Positions 49,652-58,378 of a DNA stretch of 64,000 bases are shown here, piece by piece. How positions within the stretch are numbered: the stretch's first letter is position 1; each line of letters starts with the position of its first letter. This DNA comes from JAGOFO01 sp964522105 (lineage in GTDB: Bacteria; Myxococcota_A; UBA9042; DTJE01), in assembly GCA_964522105.1 (NCBI GenBank), contig CAZFVA010000016.1:15392-79391 (forward strand), given 5' to 3'. Under the pieces are notes generated by a model that did no database searches, was not told the origin of the DNA, and saw only the letters and a list, made by a program, of their open reading frames with translations. Position numbers and translations under genes: made by a program.

Positions 49652-52114
49652 TCACGGCTTGAATGCGTAAGGTCTGGCCTGTTTTATCACCAACTTCCTG
49701 TCAGGTGAATTCAACTTGAATTCGATGTCCAGCGCAAACGTGTAGGGATTGCCACGGTACAATTTTATGAAGTGATTGTGCAGGCTGCGGGCGGCGTCAT
49801 AAAGTGCCGCGATTTCATCGTCGGTCATCAGCGGCTTGTCAGCAGAAAGACTGGAAAATCTTGACCTTATGACCTTCAGTCCATCGCCTGTAAACGCGAC
49901 ACTGAAGATTTCAGGCAGCGCACCGTCAACCGGATTAGTCACCGATGTTTCGCCCTTCTGGACATTTACGTAATAGCCGTCAATCGCGGGGTCAAGCAGG
50001 TTTCTGGTTACCAGGACCCCGTTTGCCAGCTCGTCCGGAAAAGCCGGATGCACCGCGACGCCCATCTTGACGTCGGTATGTGTCAGTCCCATGAACGCCC
50101 GTTCTTCAAAGGCCCGCCAGTTCCAGGTGCTGGCCCAGACCTTGCGGATCCTGTCCGACGGAAGCTTGTCTGACTGGTTGGCCGAAAATGACTCGTAAAG
50201 TCCGGCCCCGGCAAAGTCGGCCAGGTCTTCGGCGTTTGTGCTGGATCGCAGGCGGATCGGCACATCTCCGAATTTCAGGGCGGCCTTTGAATCGATCAGT
50301 GTGGCGAACGCGGAATCAACCGGGATGTGGCCAAACAGGTATCTGATACCGTCAAGACTGGCTTCCCTGTAGGTTGAATCCTGAATGAAATCGGGGTCAT
50401 CCAGAAAGGCCTGGATATAGTTGGCCAGCACGGGTTGTCCGACTTCTGCCGACGCCTGCGCACAGATATCAGCACATTTTATCCTGACTTTTTCGCATGT
50501 TACGTTGGCGCGGCCTTCTTTGACACAGTCGGCGGATGCATCGGTACAAAGGGACGCCGTGACTTGAGCTGCGTCGATGAACTGCTGGTAATAGAAGAAA
50601 GGCACGCCGAAGCCGTCCGGAACGGTGTCGCCAAGTACGGCGCGACATTCAGCCAGATTGGCCGCCTTGGCCCCGACCAGCGTCGAATCGGTAAAGCCCA
50701 GATCCTTGAAATCAATCAGACCTTCGGTCGTCGTGTCGGCCGCAGGAACTTCAACGTCATCGGGATGTTTACTTTCCCAGAACGCGTCGGCTTCTGCCTG
50801 TGTAGTTTCTGTAATCGTGAAACCGGCCTTCGTGACTTCAAATTTTACAAGAGTGCCGCTGTCGATGAACGGTTTAACCCGGCTGTCTTCAGATGCGCCA
50901 AGCAGGGCGATGTTCGGCGTGCCACGGCTTCTGGCGGCAACATTGACGTGTGCCAGCGGTGTCTGAAGCTCTTCGGTGATGCAGCCGCCCATCAGCGGGA
51001 CTTCGTTGGGAAGTCGCGTCAGAAGAATGATGTCCTTGAAAGACACTACTGACGTCATAAGTTGCTCGGGTGTCATTTTGCGAAGGTTTCCGTAGGCGAT
51101 CCCGGTATTCAGAAGTTGCAGCGTAATTCCGCCATAAAGGTCGTTGCGGCTTAACCATAGAGCCCCGGACCTTTCAAACAGGCTGTCGGAAGCAGCAAGA
51201 ACAGCTTCGTGGTCAGATGACGCCGGTACATACACCAGGCGCAGGTCGGTCCCGCCGATCTTCAGGAACTGCATCCTTTCTTCAATCAGTTCATATGCGC
51301 GAAGGGCCTGCGCCGGGGTCAAGTCGTCGCTTGGAAAGAATTCAATGGCTAAAGGTCGTTGAACAGGTCCAACCCGTGAATCTGTCGGGCTGAAATCTTG
51401 GTAAAACGAGACGATTCCAGCCATCGCGGTGCGGTCGGTGCCGTGGTACGTCGTGGCTTCGTATTCGGTTTCAGTCAAAGCTTTGCCCAGAACGCCCTGA
51501 ACAAAACCGTAATGAAGACGGTGCTTTCTTGTGTTCTGGAAGTACACGACAGGGTCGCCATTCAGGTCGTCGATGTAGAACTTCACGACCGAAACAAGGC
51601 CGGTTTCTGTCGAGGCGTTCACGGATAGATTTGTGAACGCATCAAGTGTGTCAGATGCTGCGAACCCGGTTACGTAGTCATCGGTGCTTTCAAAGTCACC
51701 CAGCGTTTCCATCGTCAGCGTCAGGTCAGAACAGTTGTCAAAGGCCGACGAGCGGATTTCCCGGGAAATGTCTTTGTGAACGGTCTTGAACCCTGAAGCT
51801 TTGGCTGTCAGCGTTGCCGTCGCCGGCCGAATTGCCACGGCAGCACCGTCGTTGCATGACCCTGATTCAACTACAGTTTCTGCAGATTCACAGAATACGG
51901 CTGCGAAGCCCTGATCTGCCCCGTCCAGAATTACTGAAACTGGATAAATTTCAGTACCTTCTGAATCGGTAACGCGGATCGCAGTCGTGCCGCCGCAATC
52001 TGGCTCGGTATTGGTCCCGCCACACGAAATGAACGTGATCGTTGCTGCCGACAGGAAGGTCAGGGCGGTAAACGTCGCGATCGTACCCGTCGCAGGTTCT
52101 GTTTTAATTTTCAT
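49652..52114 (-). CDS. lipoprotein with phosphohistidine and PPDK-type ATP-grasp domains (dikinase-like)
   Basis: An 820-residue protein with an apparent lipoprotein signal (FISC, Cys31). After beta-rich N-terminal regions comes a swivelling phosphohistidine domain with TPLAHVNVAARSRGTP (His389). A PPDK/PEP-synthase N-terminal (ATP-grasp) domain follows, beginning LVGAKAANLAE near 479, with IRLRSSTNAEDLADFAGAG near 620 and a final LVIKQARP. The order His domain before ATP-grasp, with no PEP barrel, matches plant glucan water dikinases, not PEP synthase. Such enzymes transfer the beta-phosphate of ATP via a phospho-His to a glucan. Export of an ATP-using enzyme is puzzling; extra cysteines (about 520-551) support an oxidising location. 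Fold calls are strong; function is inferred. Confidence 0.8.
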   Translation of the reverse strand: MKIKTEPATGTIATFTALTFLSAATITFISCGGTNTEPDCGGTTAIRVTDSEGTEIYPVSVILDGADQGFAAVFCESAETVVESGSCNDGAAVAIRPATATLTAKASGFKTVHKDISREIRSSAFDNCSDLTLTMETLGDFESTDDYVTGFAASDTLDAFTNLSVNASTETGLVSVVKFYIDDLNGDPVVYFQNTRKHRLHYGFVQGVLGKALTETEYEATTYHGTDRTAMAGIVSFYQDFSPTDSRVGPVQRPLAIEFFPSDDLTPAQALRAYELIEERMQFLKIGGTDLRLVYVPASSDHEAVLAASDSLFERSGALWLSRNDLYGGITLQLLNTGIAYGNLRKMTPEQLMTSVVSFKDIILLTRLPNEVPLMGGCITEELQTPLAHVNVAARSRGTPNIALLGASEDSRVKPFIDSGTLVKFEVTKAGFTITETTQAEADAFWESKHPDDVEVPAADTTTEGLIDFKDLGFTDSTLVGAKAANLAECRAVLGDTVPDGFGVPFFYYQQFIDAAQVTASLCTDASADCVKEGRANVTCEKVRIKCADICAQASAEVGQPVLANYIQAFLDDPDFIQDSTYREASLDGIRYLFGHIPVDSAFATLIDSKAALKFGDVPIRLRSSTNAEDLADFAGAGLYESFSANQSDKLPSDRIRKVWASTWNWRAFEERAFMGLTHTDVKMGVAVHPAFPDELANGVLVTRNLLDPAIDGYYVNVQKGETSVTNPVDGALPEIFSVAFTGDGLKVIRSRFSSLSADKPLMTDDEIAALYDAARSLHNHFIKLYRGNPYTFALDIEFKLNSPDRKLVIKQARPYAFKP

Positions 52115-52162
52115 AATTTCACTTCAGGGGCTGCAGTATCGATTGTCGTTTCAGCGACTTAA

Positions 52163-53029
52163 TTACATGAATTGATCTTCACCGCCGCATGGCAGAATGA
52201 ATACGTCATCTCCTTCTACCCACGGACTTGGCGTCGTCCAGGGGTCCAGCATCTCCGGAACGGTTCCATCAGCGTTTACCTGTACGCAGATTACCTGCAG
52301 GGCAGGGGGCGGTCCACCGGCGGCGCGAGCGCAGCCGTCCTGCTGAATTCCTGTTACGCCGTCCGCCGTGCAGTCCACTCCGTTTTCGCAGACGATAAGG
52401 CAATCGGGCGGGCTGCAGACGCGCCATCCCCAGCCTATAGATGAGTGGCCAATTATGAATTTTGTGTCGCCAACATTGAATGTTATGTAATCGTTGCGGT
52501 GCTTTCCGCCGGCGTCATATGACCCGGTGATTTCAGCAATCTGGTCGCCGGTCTTAAGCCACGCGCCTGGTGTTGAATATGCAGGCGTGCCAAATCCATC
52601 GCATGACTCAGGGTTGGACTGAATGTAAAGCATTGCGTTCATGGCTGTGTTGTCTATCTGGCAGATGAAGTCCGCCTGGGGCATCATGGACGTTCCCACA
52701 AATTCGGTGACACATTCCTTTGCTTCCTGGTCTGGCATTCTGATGTCGAAATCCCACGGGTTTGCCGTGTCGCCCTGAATCTGGTCGGTAGCATTGGTGT
52801 CGGTTACGGCTGTGTCCGTTACAACCGTGTCGGTTACGGTTGTGTCCGTTACGGTTGTGTCCGTTACGATCGTGTCCGTACCGGCAGTGTCCGCTACAAC
52901 GGTGTCGGTACCGGTCGTGTCCGTTACGACGTCGTTGCTGCCGCAGCCGACCATCATGCCTGCTGCCAGAACGATTATCCCGAACAGTCTGCTGAACATG
53001 TTCTTTGTCTGGTATCTGGAAATCTTCAT
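52163..53029 (-). CDS. lipoprotein with VTDT-repeat stalk
   Basis: The 288-residue surface lipoprotein has a signal ending MVGC, followed by a stalk made almost wholly of five-residue (V/A)TDTx repeats (about residues 34-83). A Cys-containing globular C-terminal domain of about 190 residues follows (CVTEFVGTSMMPQ, CSPPDCLIVCENGVDC). The globular part is unknown to me. The stalk is encoded by a 15-bp tandem repeat and may vary in length. It lies 48 bp upstream of the dikinase-like gene on the same strand, so the two may be co-expressed. Confidence 0.78.
   Translation of the reverse strand: MKISRYQTKNMFSRLFGIIVLAAGMMVGCGSNDVVTDTTGTDTVVADTAGTDTIVTDTTVTDTTVTDTVVTDTAVTDTNATDQIQGDTANPWDFDIRMPDQEAKECVTEFVGTSMMPQADFICQIDNTAMNAMLYIQSNPESCDGFGTPAYSTPGAWLKTGDQIAEITGSYDAGGKHRNDYITFNVGDTKFIIGHSSIGWGWRVCSPPDCLIVCENGVDCTADGVTGIQQDGCARAAGGPPPALQVICVQVNADGTVPEMLDPWTTPSPWVEGDDVFILPCGGEDQFM
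52795..52930 (-). repeat. 15-bp tandem repeat encoding the VTDT stalk
   Basis: About nine imperfect copies of a 15-bp unit close to GTGTCCGTTACGGTT (as read on the plus strand). The copies keep the reading frame and mostly differ by synonymous or conservative changes. Confidence 0.85.
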
Positions 53030-53117
53030 TATATATAGCCTCGTAGTGCGTTGTTTGACCGGGGTAATTTTCCGACTTTTCGGGTCGTAAGTCCATTCTG
53101 GTATTTGATGTGTTGTT

Positions 53118-55436
53118 TTAATGAGTTACGCGGAATCGTGAGTGGTACCATAACAAAATCAGAACCATTGAAATCAGCATTAAGGGCAGGCCGGATGCTG
53201 AATCGCCATTTGTGGCCTGACAGCCGCCGTCAGCCTTGATTGTCGGCGGCACAGTTCCAAAACAGACCCCTGAATCGGTACATTGATCGTCGGCCGTTTC
53301 CGGGTCGTCGTCGTCGCAGACCGCCCCTGCAGCGCGCAGCGTGATGCTGCATCCACCGTTTCCATCACATTCCGAGGCCGACTGGCAGACTGCCGGTTTG
53401 CATGTATAAGCCGTGCCGGTGCATCCGCCTGCGTCGTCACAGCGGTCATCACTTGTGCAGACGTTGCCGTCATCGCATGCCGTCCCGGCGTCGCGCAACG
53501 TCACAGTGCAACCGCCTTCGCCGTCACATTCAGACGTTGTTTCACAGGCACCCGGTTCGCATGTGAACGCACTTCCCTGACACGCACCATCGGAAGTGCA
53601 TGAATCCATTGATGTACATACGTCTTCGTCGTCGCACGCTTCGCCTGTTGCGGCCGTGAACGTACAGTTTCCGTCCACGCACGCGTCGACAGTACAGGGG
53701 TTCTGGTCGTCACATTCGCCGCACGACACGCCGCACCCGTTGTCGCCGCACGTTTTGTTGTTACAGGAGCAGGGCACGCAAGCGCCTTCAACGCAGTAGT
53801 TGTTCGCTTCGCAACTTCCGCAGAAGCCGCCACAGCCGTCAGTGCCGCACACGCTTGCGCCGCAACCGGGCGGGGCCAGACAAATCTTGAAAGTGATCGA
53901 GTCCCCCATCTGGCCGACGTCAAATACGCGCAGGGTAGCCGGTGTGCTGTTCTGCAGGTGGATGGACGGGTCAGTATCTTCATTTATGACGGTGCGTCCT
54001 TTGTCCGCTGACAGGGCAGCCAGGCTCAGTCGGCCGTCAGATGCGGGGGAAACTCCCGGCCTGAACACGTAAACTTCGTCAGGCGGTCCACTTCGGTTGC
54101 CGTCGCCTTCGACGGTCGTGTTTATGCGGTAAACAATCAGGCCGGATGCGGGCAGCGACGACTCGAACTTTCCTTCCGCCTTTCTGTATTCCATGACGAA
54201 GTATTCGTCAGTCGATTCAGGCACCGCAACGCGCACTGCCTGAGTGCCTTTGTCCCAGGACGGGAACAGCGTTACTTCTGTGTTTTCGGTTACTTCCGGA
54301 ATGTCGTCAACCCATGCACCGTACTGCCATTTCATGTATGCAAGCGGGTGCTGGGCCGCCATCATTCCAGTAGATGCCATGACGCACCACGGCCCAACCG
54401 GGTCACGGCCGTCCTGGCTGTAGTGGTAAAGGTCTGGCGACCCCAGTGAATGATACATTTCGTGGACGAATGTTCCGGGCGAAATCAGCATAAGTACGCT
54501 TAGTTGCAGGTTGTACGTTTTGACCGAAAGGTCGCCGATCTTCACGTCTTCAAAGAATTCCCACATGTGCGGCCACAGCAGATCGGCCCACGCATCCGGC
54601 CAACCCTGGACCATGAATATCACGTTGTCCACGAAGCCATCGTCGTCCGCATCAAGGTCAATGCCTTCGGGGATGTCTGCTTCAACGAATGCAAGCGCGT
54701 CTTTCAGCATGGCGTGCTCGCGCAGTTGCGCCTCGTTGTCGCTGGTGTACCCGGTCGGGTTATAGACGGCGTCATAAGGCCGGTAATAACCGCGCTTGTT
54801 CGGGGAAGTCCAGGCGGTCATCCACTTGCCGTCCGGGGGCGGGGTAAATACCGTTTTTACGTCCAGGGTATCTTGCGAGATCTCGCGGAAGTAGTTAAAC
54901 ATCGACGCCGATTCGGGGACTTCACTGTTGAACTGAGCGTCGTACTGCGCGTACTCTTCCAGCAGGACCTCGTCGTCAGCAAACCTGATGAAAATAAACA
55001 GATTATTGACGGCCCCGGTCGTTGGTGCAGCCTGGCGCTTCGTGCGTAAAGCCCGCTTTGCCCAGGTCTTGTTTTCTATTTGTGCCGGGGCTTCGTCGAT
55101 GCCGGGGACAAGGCCTGCTGCGGCCGGGTCGTCGATCCCGACGGTCAGAAACGTCGGCAGAAGCCGGTCGTCGATCACGTCTGCATAGACAAGCCAGTTT
55201 GAAGACTTGTCGACTACAGCGGTGAAGTTCCGGTAGTCATGAACGCGCCGGTGATATTCGTCGCCGGACACCAGCACGCTGACCGTTGTGCCATCGGGCT
55301 GTCTGTATTGAAGCGGCACGTTTTTAAGCGGTGCCGCAACAGCCGACACTGCAAACAGCAAAGCACATGAAACTAAAACCAAATTGACTGATATGAACTT
55401 GAAAATGCGCCTTGAAATAATTGTTCTGGTCAGCAT
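53118..55436 (-). CDS. M6-family (immune inhibitor A-like) metalloprotease with Cys-rich tail and C-terminal anchor
   Basis: Secreted zinc protease of 772 residues. The signal peptide ends AVAAP; a propeptide-like region spans about 40-135. The M6 catalytic domain contains HEMYHSLGSPDLYHY (His325, Glu326, His329), matching the M6 HExxHxxGxxD/PDLY pattern. C-terminal repeats are Cys-rich, with CGxxGCGxxCGxC knots and CDDGNVCTSDDRCD units (about 520-730). The tail is GGC, a hydrophobic helix and basic residues (YHSRFRVTH), like the S8 protease tail at 4.7-6.6 kb. I chose ATG 55436 because GGAGGGG lies 9-15 nt before it; the frame to 55457 would swallow that site. Monocistronic or leading the 53029 gene. 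Confidence 0.9.
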   Translation of the reverse strand: MLTRTIISRRIFKFISVNLVLVSCALLFAVSAVAAPLKNVPLQYRQPDGTTVSVLVSGDEYHRRVHDYRNFTAVVDKSSNWLVYADVIDDRLLPTFLTVGIDDPAAAGLVPGIDEAPAQIENKTWAKRALRTKRQAAPTTGAVNNLFIFIRFADDEVLLEEYAQYDAQFNSEVPESASMFNYFREISQDTLDVKTVFTPPPDGKWMTAWTSPNKRGYYRPYDAVYNPTGYTSDNEAQLREHAMLKDALAFVEADIPEGIDLDADDDGFVDNVIFMVQGWPDAWADLLWPHMWEFFEDVKIGDLSVKTYNLQLSVLMLISPGTFVHEMYHSLGSPDLYHYSQDGRDPVGPWCVMASTGMMAAQHPLAYMKWQYGAWVDDIPEVTENTEVTLFPSWDKGTQAVRVAVPESTDEYFVMEYRKAEGKFESSLPASGLIVYRINTTVEGDGNRSGPPDEVYVFRPGVSPASDGRLSLAALSADKGRTVINEDTDPSIHLQNSTPATLRVFDVGQMGDSITFKICLAPPGCGASVCGTDGCGGFCGSCEANNYCVEGACVPCSCNNKTCGDNGCGVSCGECDDQNPCTVDACVDGNCTFTAATGEACDDEDVCTSMDSCTSDGACQGSAFTCEPGACETTSECDGEGGCTVTLRDAGTACDDGNVCTSDDRCDDAGGCTGTAYTCKPAVCQSASECDGNGGCSITLRAAGAVCDDDDPETADDQCTDSGVCFGTVPPTIKADGGCQATNGDSASGLPLMLISMVLILLWYHSRFRVTH

Positions 55437-55535
55437 GGATACGTGTGCCCCCTCCATATTTCAGCGGCAGTTTATCATCCTTGCGGTTAAATTGGCGTAT
55501 GCTTGTGCGCGCATCAGTGGGGGCTTTTTAAGTTC

Positions 55536-56603
55536 ATGGGCAAACAGGAACCGGAATCAGATTCAGCAGACGACGCGGCAGTTCATCGCAGAAGGCCGCA
55601 CTATTCGGGAAAGAATCCGCGTCGCTTTGAAGAAAAGTATAAAGAACATAATCCCGACCAGTATCTGGATACAGTTGAAAAGGTTCTGGCTTCGGGAAAG
55701 ACGCCGGCCGGGATGCATCGCCCGATTATGGTGGCCGAAATCACGGCCGTTCTTGAACCGGCGGCAGGTGAAGTTGCAGTTGACGCCACGCTTGGCTATG
55801 GCGGTCATGCCCGCGAAATTCTTTCGCAGATTTGTCCTGACGGCGGTCCTGCCGGTCGCCTGATCGGTCTTGACTGCGATCCGATTGAACTGCCTTTGAC
55901 GCAGGCAAGGCTTCGTGATTCCGGCTACGGTCCCGAATCATTCTCCGCCCACCTGACCAATTTTTCAGACATTTCAAAAATTCTGGCTGTCGAAGGTCTT
56001 ACCGGAGTTGACTGTATTCTTGCCGACCTTGGTGTGTCGTCGATGCAGATTGACAACCCGGTGCGTGGCTTTTCGGTTAAGGCAATCGGGCCTCTCGACA
56101 TGCGCATGAATCCGACGCGCGGGCAGTCGGCCGGGGCTTTGCTGGAAAGACTGAAGCCGTGGAAGCTTGTCGAAATGCTTGAAGAAAATTCGGACGAGCC
56201 GCATGCCTCCGATATCGCGAAGGCCATCGCAGGCAGAAAATTTGCGACGACTGTGGCCCTTGCCGATGCCGTCCGTTCAGTGTTTCGCAAACTTCCACCG
56301 GATGAACGTGAACAGTCTGTGCGGCGCGTTTTTCAGGCCTTGCGGATAGCTGTTAACGACGAATTAAACGCGCTTGATACGTTTCTGGAAGCGCTGCCTT
56401 CATGTCTGAATCCCGGTGGCCGTGTCGCGATTCTGACGTTTCATTCCGGTGAAGATCGTCGCGTCAAAAAGGCTTTCAAGGCCGGTTTGCTGGAAGGAAT
56501 CTACAGCGATATTGCCGACGAAGTCATCCGCGCCACGCCTGAAGAACGCCGCGATAATCCTCGCTCCACATCTGCCAAATTACGTTGGGCAATCAAGGAA
56601 TAG
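55536..56603 (+). CDS. rsmH: 16S rRNA m4C1402 methyltransferase RsmH
   Basis: Cytoplasmic SAM-dependent enzyme that N4-methylates C1402 of 16S rRNA. The 355-residue protein has a basic extension of about 55 residues (RRRPHYSGKNPRRFEEKY) ahead of the usual HRPIMVAE start. The SAM motif VDATLGYGGHAREIL, ADLGVSSMQIDNP, RGFS...GPLDMRM, and the C-terminal ILTFHSGEDRRVKKAF then follow; all are RsmH hallmarks. The catalytic domain length is normal (about 300). ATG 55536 was preferred to the TTG at 55503. RsmH usually sits in the mra/dcw cell-wall cluster; here the flanks are a protease and a CoA-transferase, so it is relocated. Confidence 0.93.
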   Translation: MGKQEPESDSADDAAVHRRRPHYSGKNPRRFEEKYKEHNPDQYLDTVEKVLASGKTPAGMHRPIMVAEITAVLEPAAGEVAVDATLGYGGHAREILSQICPDGGPAGRLIGLDCDPIELPLTQARLRDSGYGPESFSAHLTNFSDISKILAVEGLTGVDCILADLGVSSMQIDNPVRGFSVKAIGPLDMRMNPTRGQSAGALLERLKPWKLVEMLEENSDEPHASDIAKAIAGRKFATTVALADAVRSVFRKLPPDEREQSVRRVFQALRIAVNDELNALDTFLEALPSCLNPGGRVAILTFHSGEDRRVKKAFKAGLLEGIYSDIADEVIRATPEERRDNPRSTSAKLRWAIKE

Positions 56604-56609
56604 GGCCGG

Positions 56610-58337
56610 TTATTTATCCCAGGACAGGCTGAAGCCTTCGCCGGTCATTACCGAGCGGTCAAGGACTTCGATTTTGCCGTCCAAGGGAAGAACGATGCGG
56701 GCGTCGGGGGCGAAGTCGATGATATCTTTCTGGATGTCCACGCCGGGGGCGACCTGGAACAGTTCAAGTCCGCGTTCGGTCAGACGGAAGGTTCCGACGT
56801 TTGTGCAGTAAAAGACTTTCAGGCCGTCTTTCAGGGCGCTTTTTGCGCTGAACGTGATTTCTTCAACGTGCTTGACGAACTTCGGAGTGCCGCGTTTCGT
56901 GATGACCAGTTTTCCATCGACGATGGACATTTCGGCTTTTGTCATCCACTGCCCGACGAAGATGATGTTCTTGGAATATGTAACCAGGTTAATGAATCCG
57001 CCTGGTCCGACGTATTCGGTGACTTTGTTCGACTTGCGCGACACGTTTACGTTCCCGCCAGCATCAACTTGAAGTGTGCCAAGGCACGTAACGTCAAGAT
57101 TTTTTTCGATGTAGTGGAACATCTCGGCAGAAGAAATCAGTTTTTTCGGGTTAATCGCGGTCCCGAAGAAGAATCCCGGTGACGGCAGGCCGCCCATAAC
57201 GCCGGTTTCAATCAGGAACGTGATGTCCTTGCCCAGGCCGCCGCTGTTAATCATGGCGCCCATTTCCTGAGGCAGGCCGTATCCAATAATTGTGTTTGCA
57301 CCCGGGAAGCCGACGCGCGCAAAAATCTTGGCCGCCTGGCGGGCCAGAGCGTAGTCAATCGGCTTGCGGAGCGTGTCAAACTTGGTGAGTTTGTTCAGGG
57401 CATTAAGCTTTGCCAGGAAAGGGGCCACTTCTGCGTTCTGGCCAAGCGTGATTTCCATGATCGGTTTTGACTGCCGGAACATCGTAGTCTGTTCATTGCG
57501 CGGATTCACAACGATGGCGTCAACTTCGTCAGCCCTCAGGAAAATGTTCGCTTCGTCTTTCGGAATAATCCTGGAAACGGTGATCATGACAAAGCCGTTG
57601 TTGCGCCGGACCGCACGGGCGACTTCCTTGACCTCGGTGTACATCGGCGCGTCTTTCATGTAGATGTTGCCGTCTGCGTCGGCGTAAGTTGCCAGAAGGG
57701 CAGAAACGTTAACTTTCGGCAGGCGGTAGCGCAGTTTGTCGCCTTCAACTTCGACAAGCTGGGGACCTTTGCCCGGTTCGACCTGGGTGCCGGTGCCGAC
57801 GCGCGGGTCCATGAAAGTTCCGACGCCGACTTCGGTCAGGACAGAATCTTCGCCATTTGCCTGAGCTTCAACCAGGTGACACACGGTTCCCTGAGGAAAC
57901 ACGGTTAACGTTAAATCACCGCGATCAGCCATTGCGAGTGCAGCGCGGACCGTTTCGTGATGGCCGCTGATAAACCACTTCAGTAACCCTTTGATACAGA
58001 TTTCTTCGGCCGCCCCCGGAGCCTTCCCGCGCGTTCCCGCACCACCCGGGCTGATCCATGTAATGTTGGCCGGATGGCCGGTTCGTTCAAATGAGTCGCG
58101 CACAAGCAGGAAGCATGTTGCGGGCCGCATGTTTGAAACCATTCCGCACCCGGCAATGACGGCTTCGTCCGGTATGTGTTTTGCGGCTTCGCGGGCGGTC
58201 ATGAATTTCGGGCTGTTGACGCCTTTAACTTTGTAGTCGAAGTTAATCAGGTTCCTTGTAAGCATCCAGTAAATTACGGTCTTATATGCGAACAGTTTGT
58301 TGGCTAAATTTCCCACTTTTTGTCCCGCTCTTTTCAA
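56610..58337 (-). CDS. family I CoA-transferase (acetate/propionate CoA-transferase-like)
   Basis: Transfers CoA between acyl-CoA and carboxylic acids via a glutamyl-CoA thioester. The protein has up to 575 residues with alpha and beta halves fused, as in propionate CoA-transferase. The alpha half contains HIPDEAVIAGCGMVS and ISPGGAGTRGKA. The beta half contains the catalytic Glu377 in LIETGVMGGLPSPG and GPGGFINLV. The frame opens at TTG 58337 with a weak ribosome site. ATG 58265 or an ATG at codon 46 (MTAREAAKHI, where many homologues begin) are alternatives. It lies 41 bp downstream of the sugar-kinase gene on the same strand. The substrate acid is unknown; the enzyme fits anaerobic acyl metabolism. 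Confidence 0.87.
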   Translation of the reverse strand: MKRAGQKVGNLANKLFAYKTVIYWMLTRNLINFDYKVKGVNSPKFMTAREAAKHIPDEAVIAGCGMVSNMRPATCFLLVRDSFERTGHPANITWISPGGAGTRGKAPGAAEEICIKGLLKWFISGHHETVRAALAMADRGDLTLTVFPQGTVCHLVEAQANGEDSVLTEVGVGTFMDPRVGTGTQVEPGKGPQLVEVEGDKLRYRLPKVNVSALLATYADADGNIYMKDAPMYTEVKEVARAVRRNNGFVMITVSRIIPKDEANIFLRADEVDAIVVNPRNEQTTMFRQSKPIMEITLGQNAEVAPFLAKLNALNKLTKFDTLRKPIDYALARQAAKIFARVGFPGANTIIGYGLPQEMGAMINSGGLGKDITFLIETGVMGGLPSPGFFFGTAINPKKLISSAEMFHYIEKNLDVTCLGTLQVDAGGNVNVSRKSNKVTEYVGPGGFINLVTYSKNIIFVGQWMTKAEMSIVDGKLVITKRGTPKFVKHVEEITFSAKSALKDGLKVFYCTNVGTFRLTERGLELFQVAPGVDIQKDIIDFAPDARIVLPLDGKIEVLDRSVMTGEGFSLSWDK

Positions 58338-58378
58338 GAAAAACAGAATTGCCTTTTTCCAACATTCAGGGAATTAAG

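Noticed and set aside
52795..52930. Possible CRISPR array
   Set aside because: Units are 15 bp, contiguous, without unique spacers, and translate in frame as a VTDT stalk.
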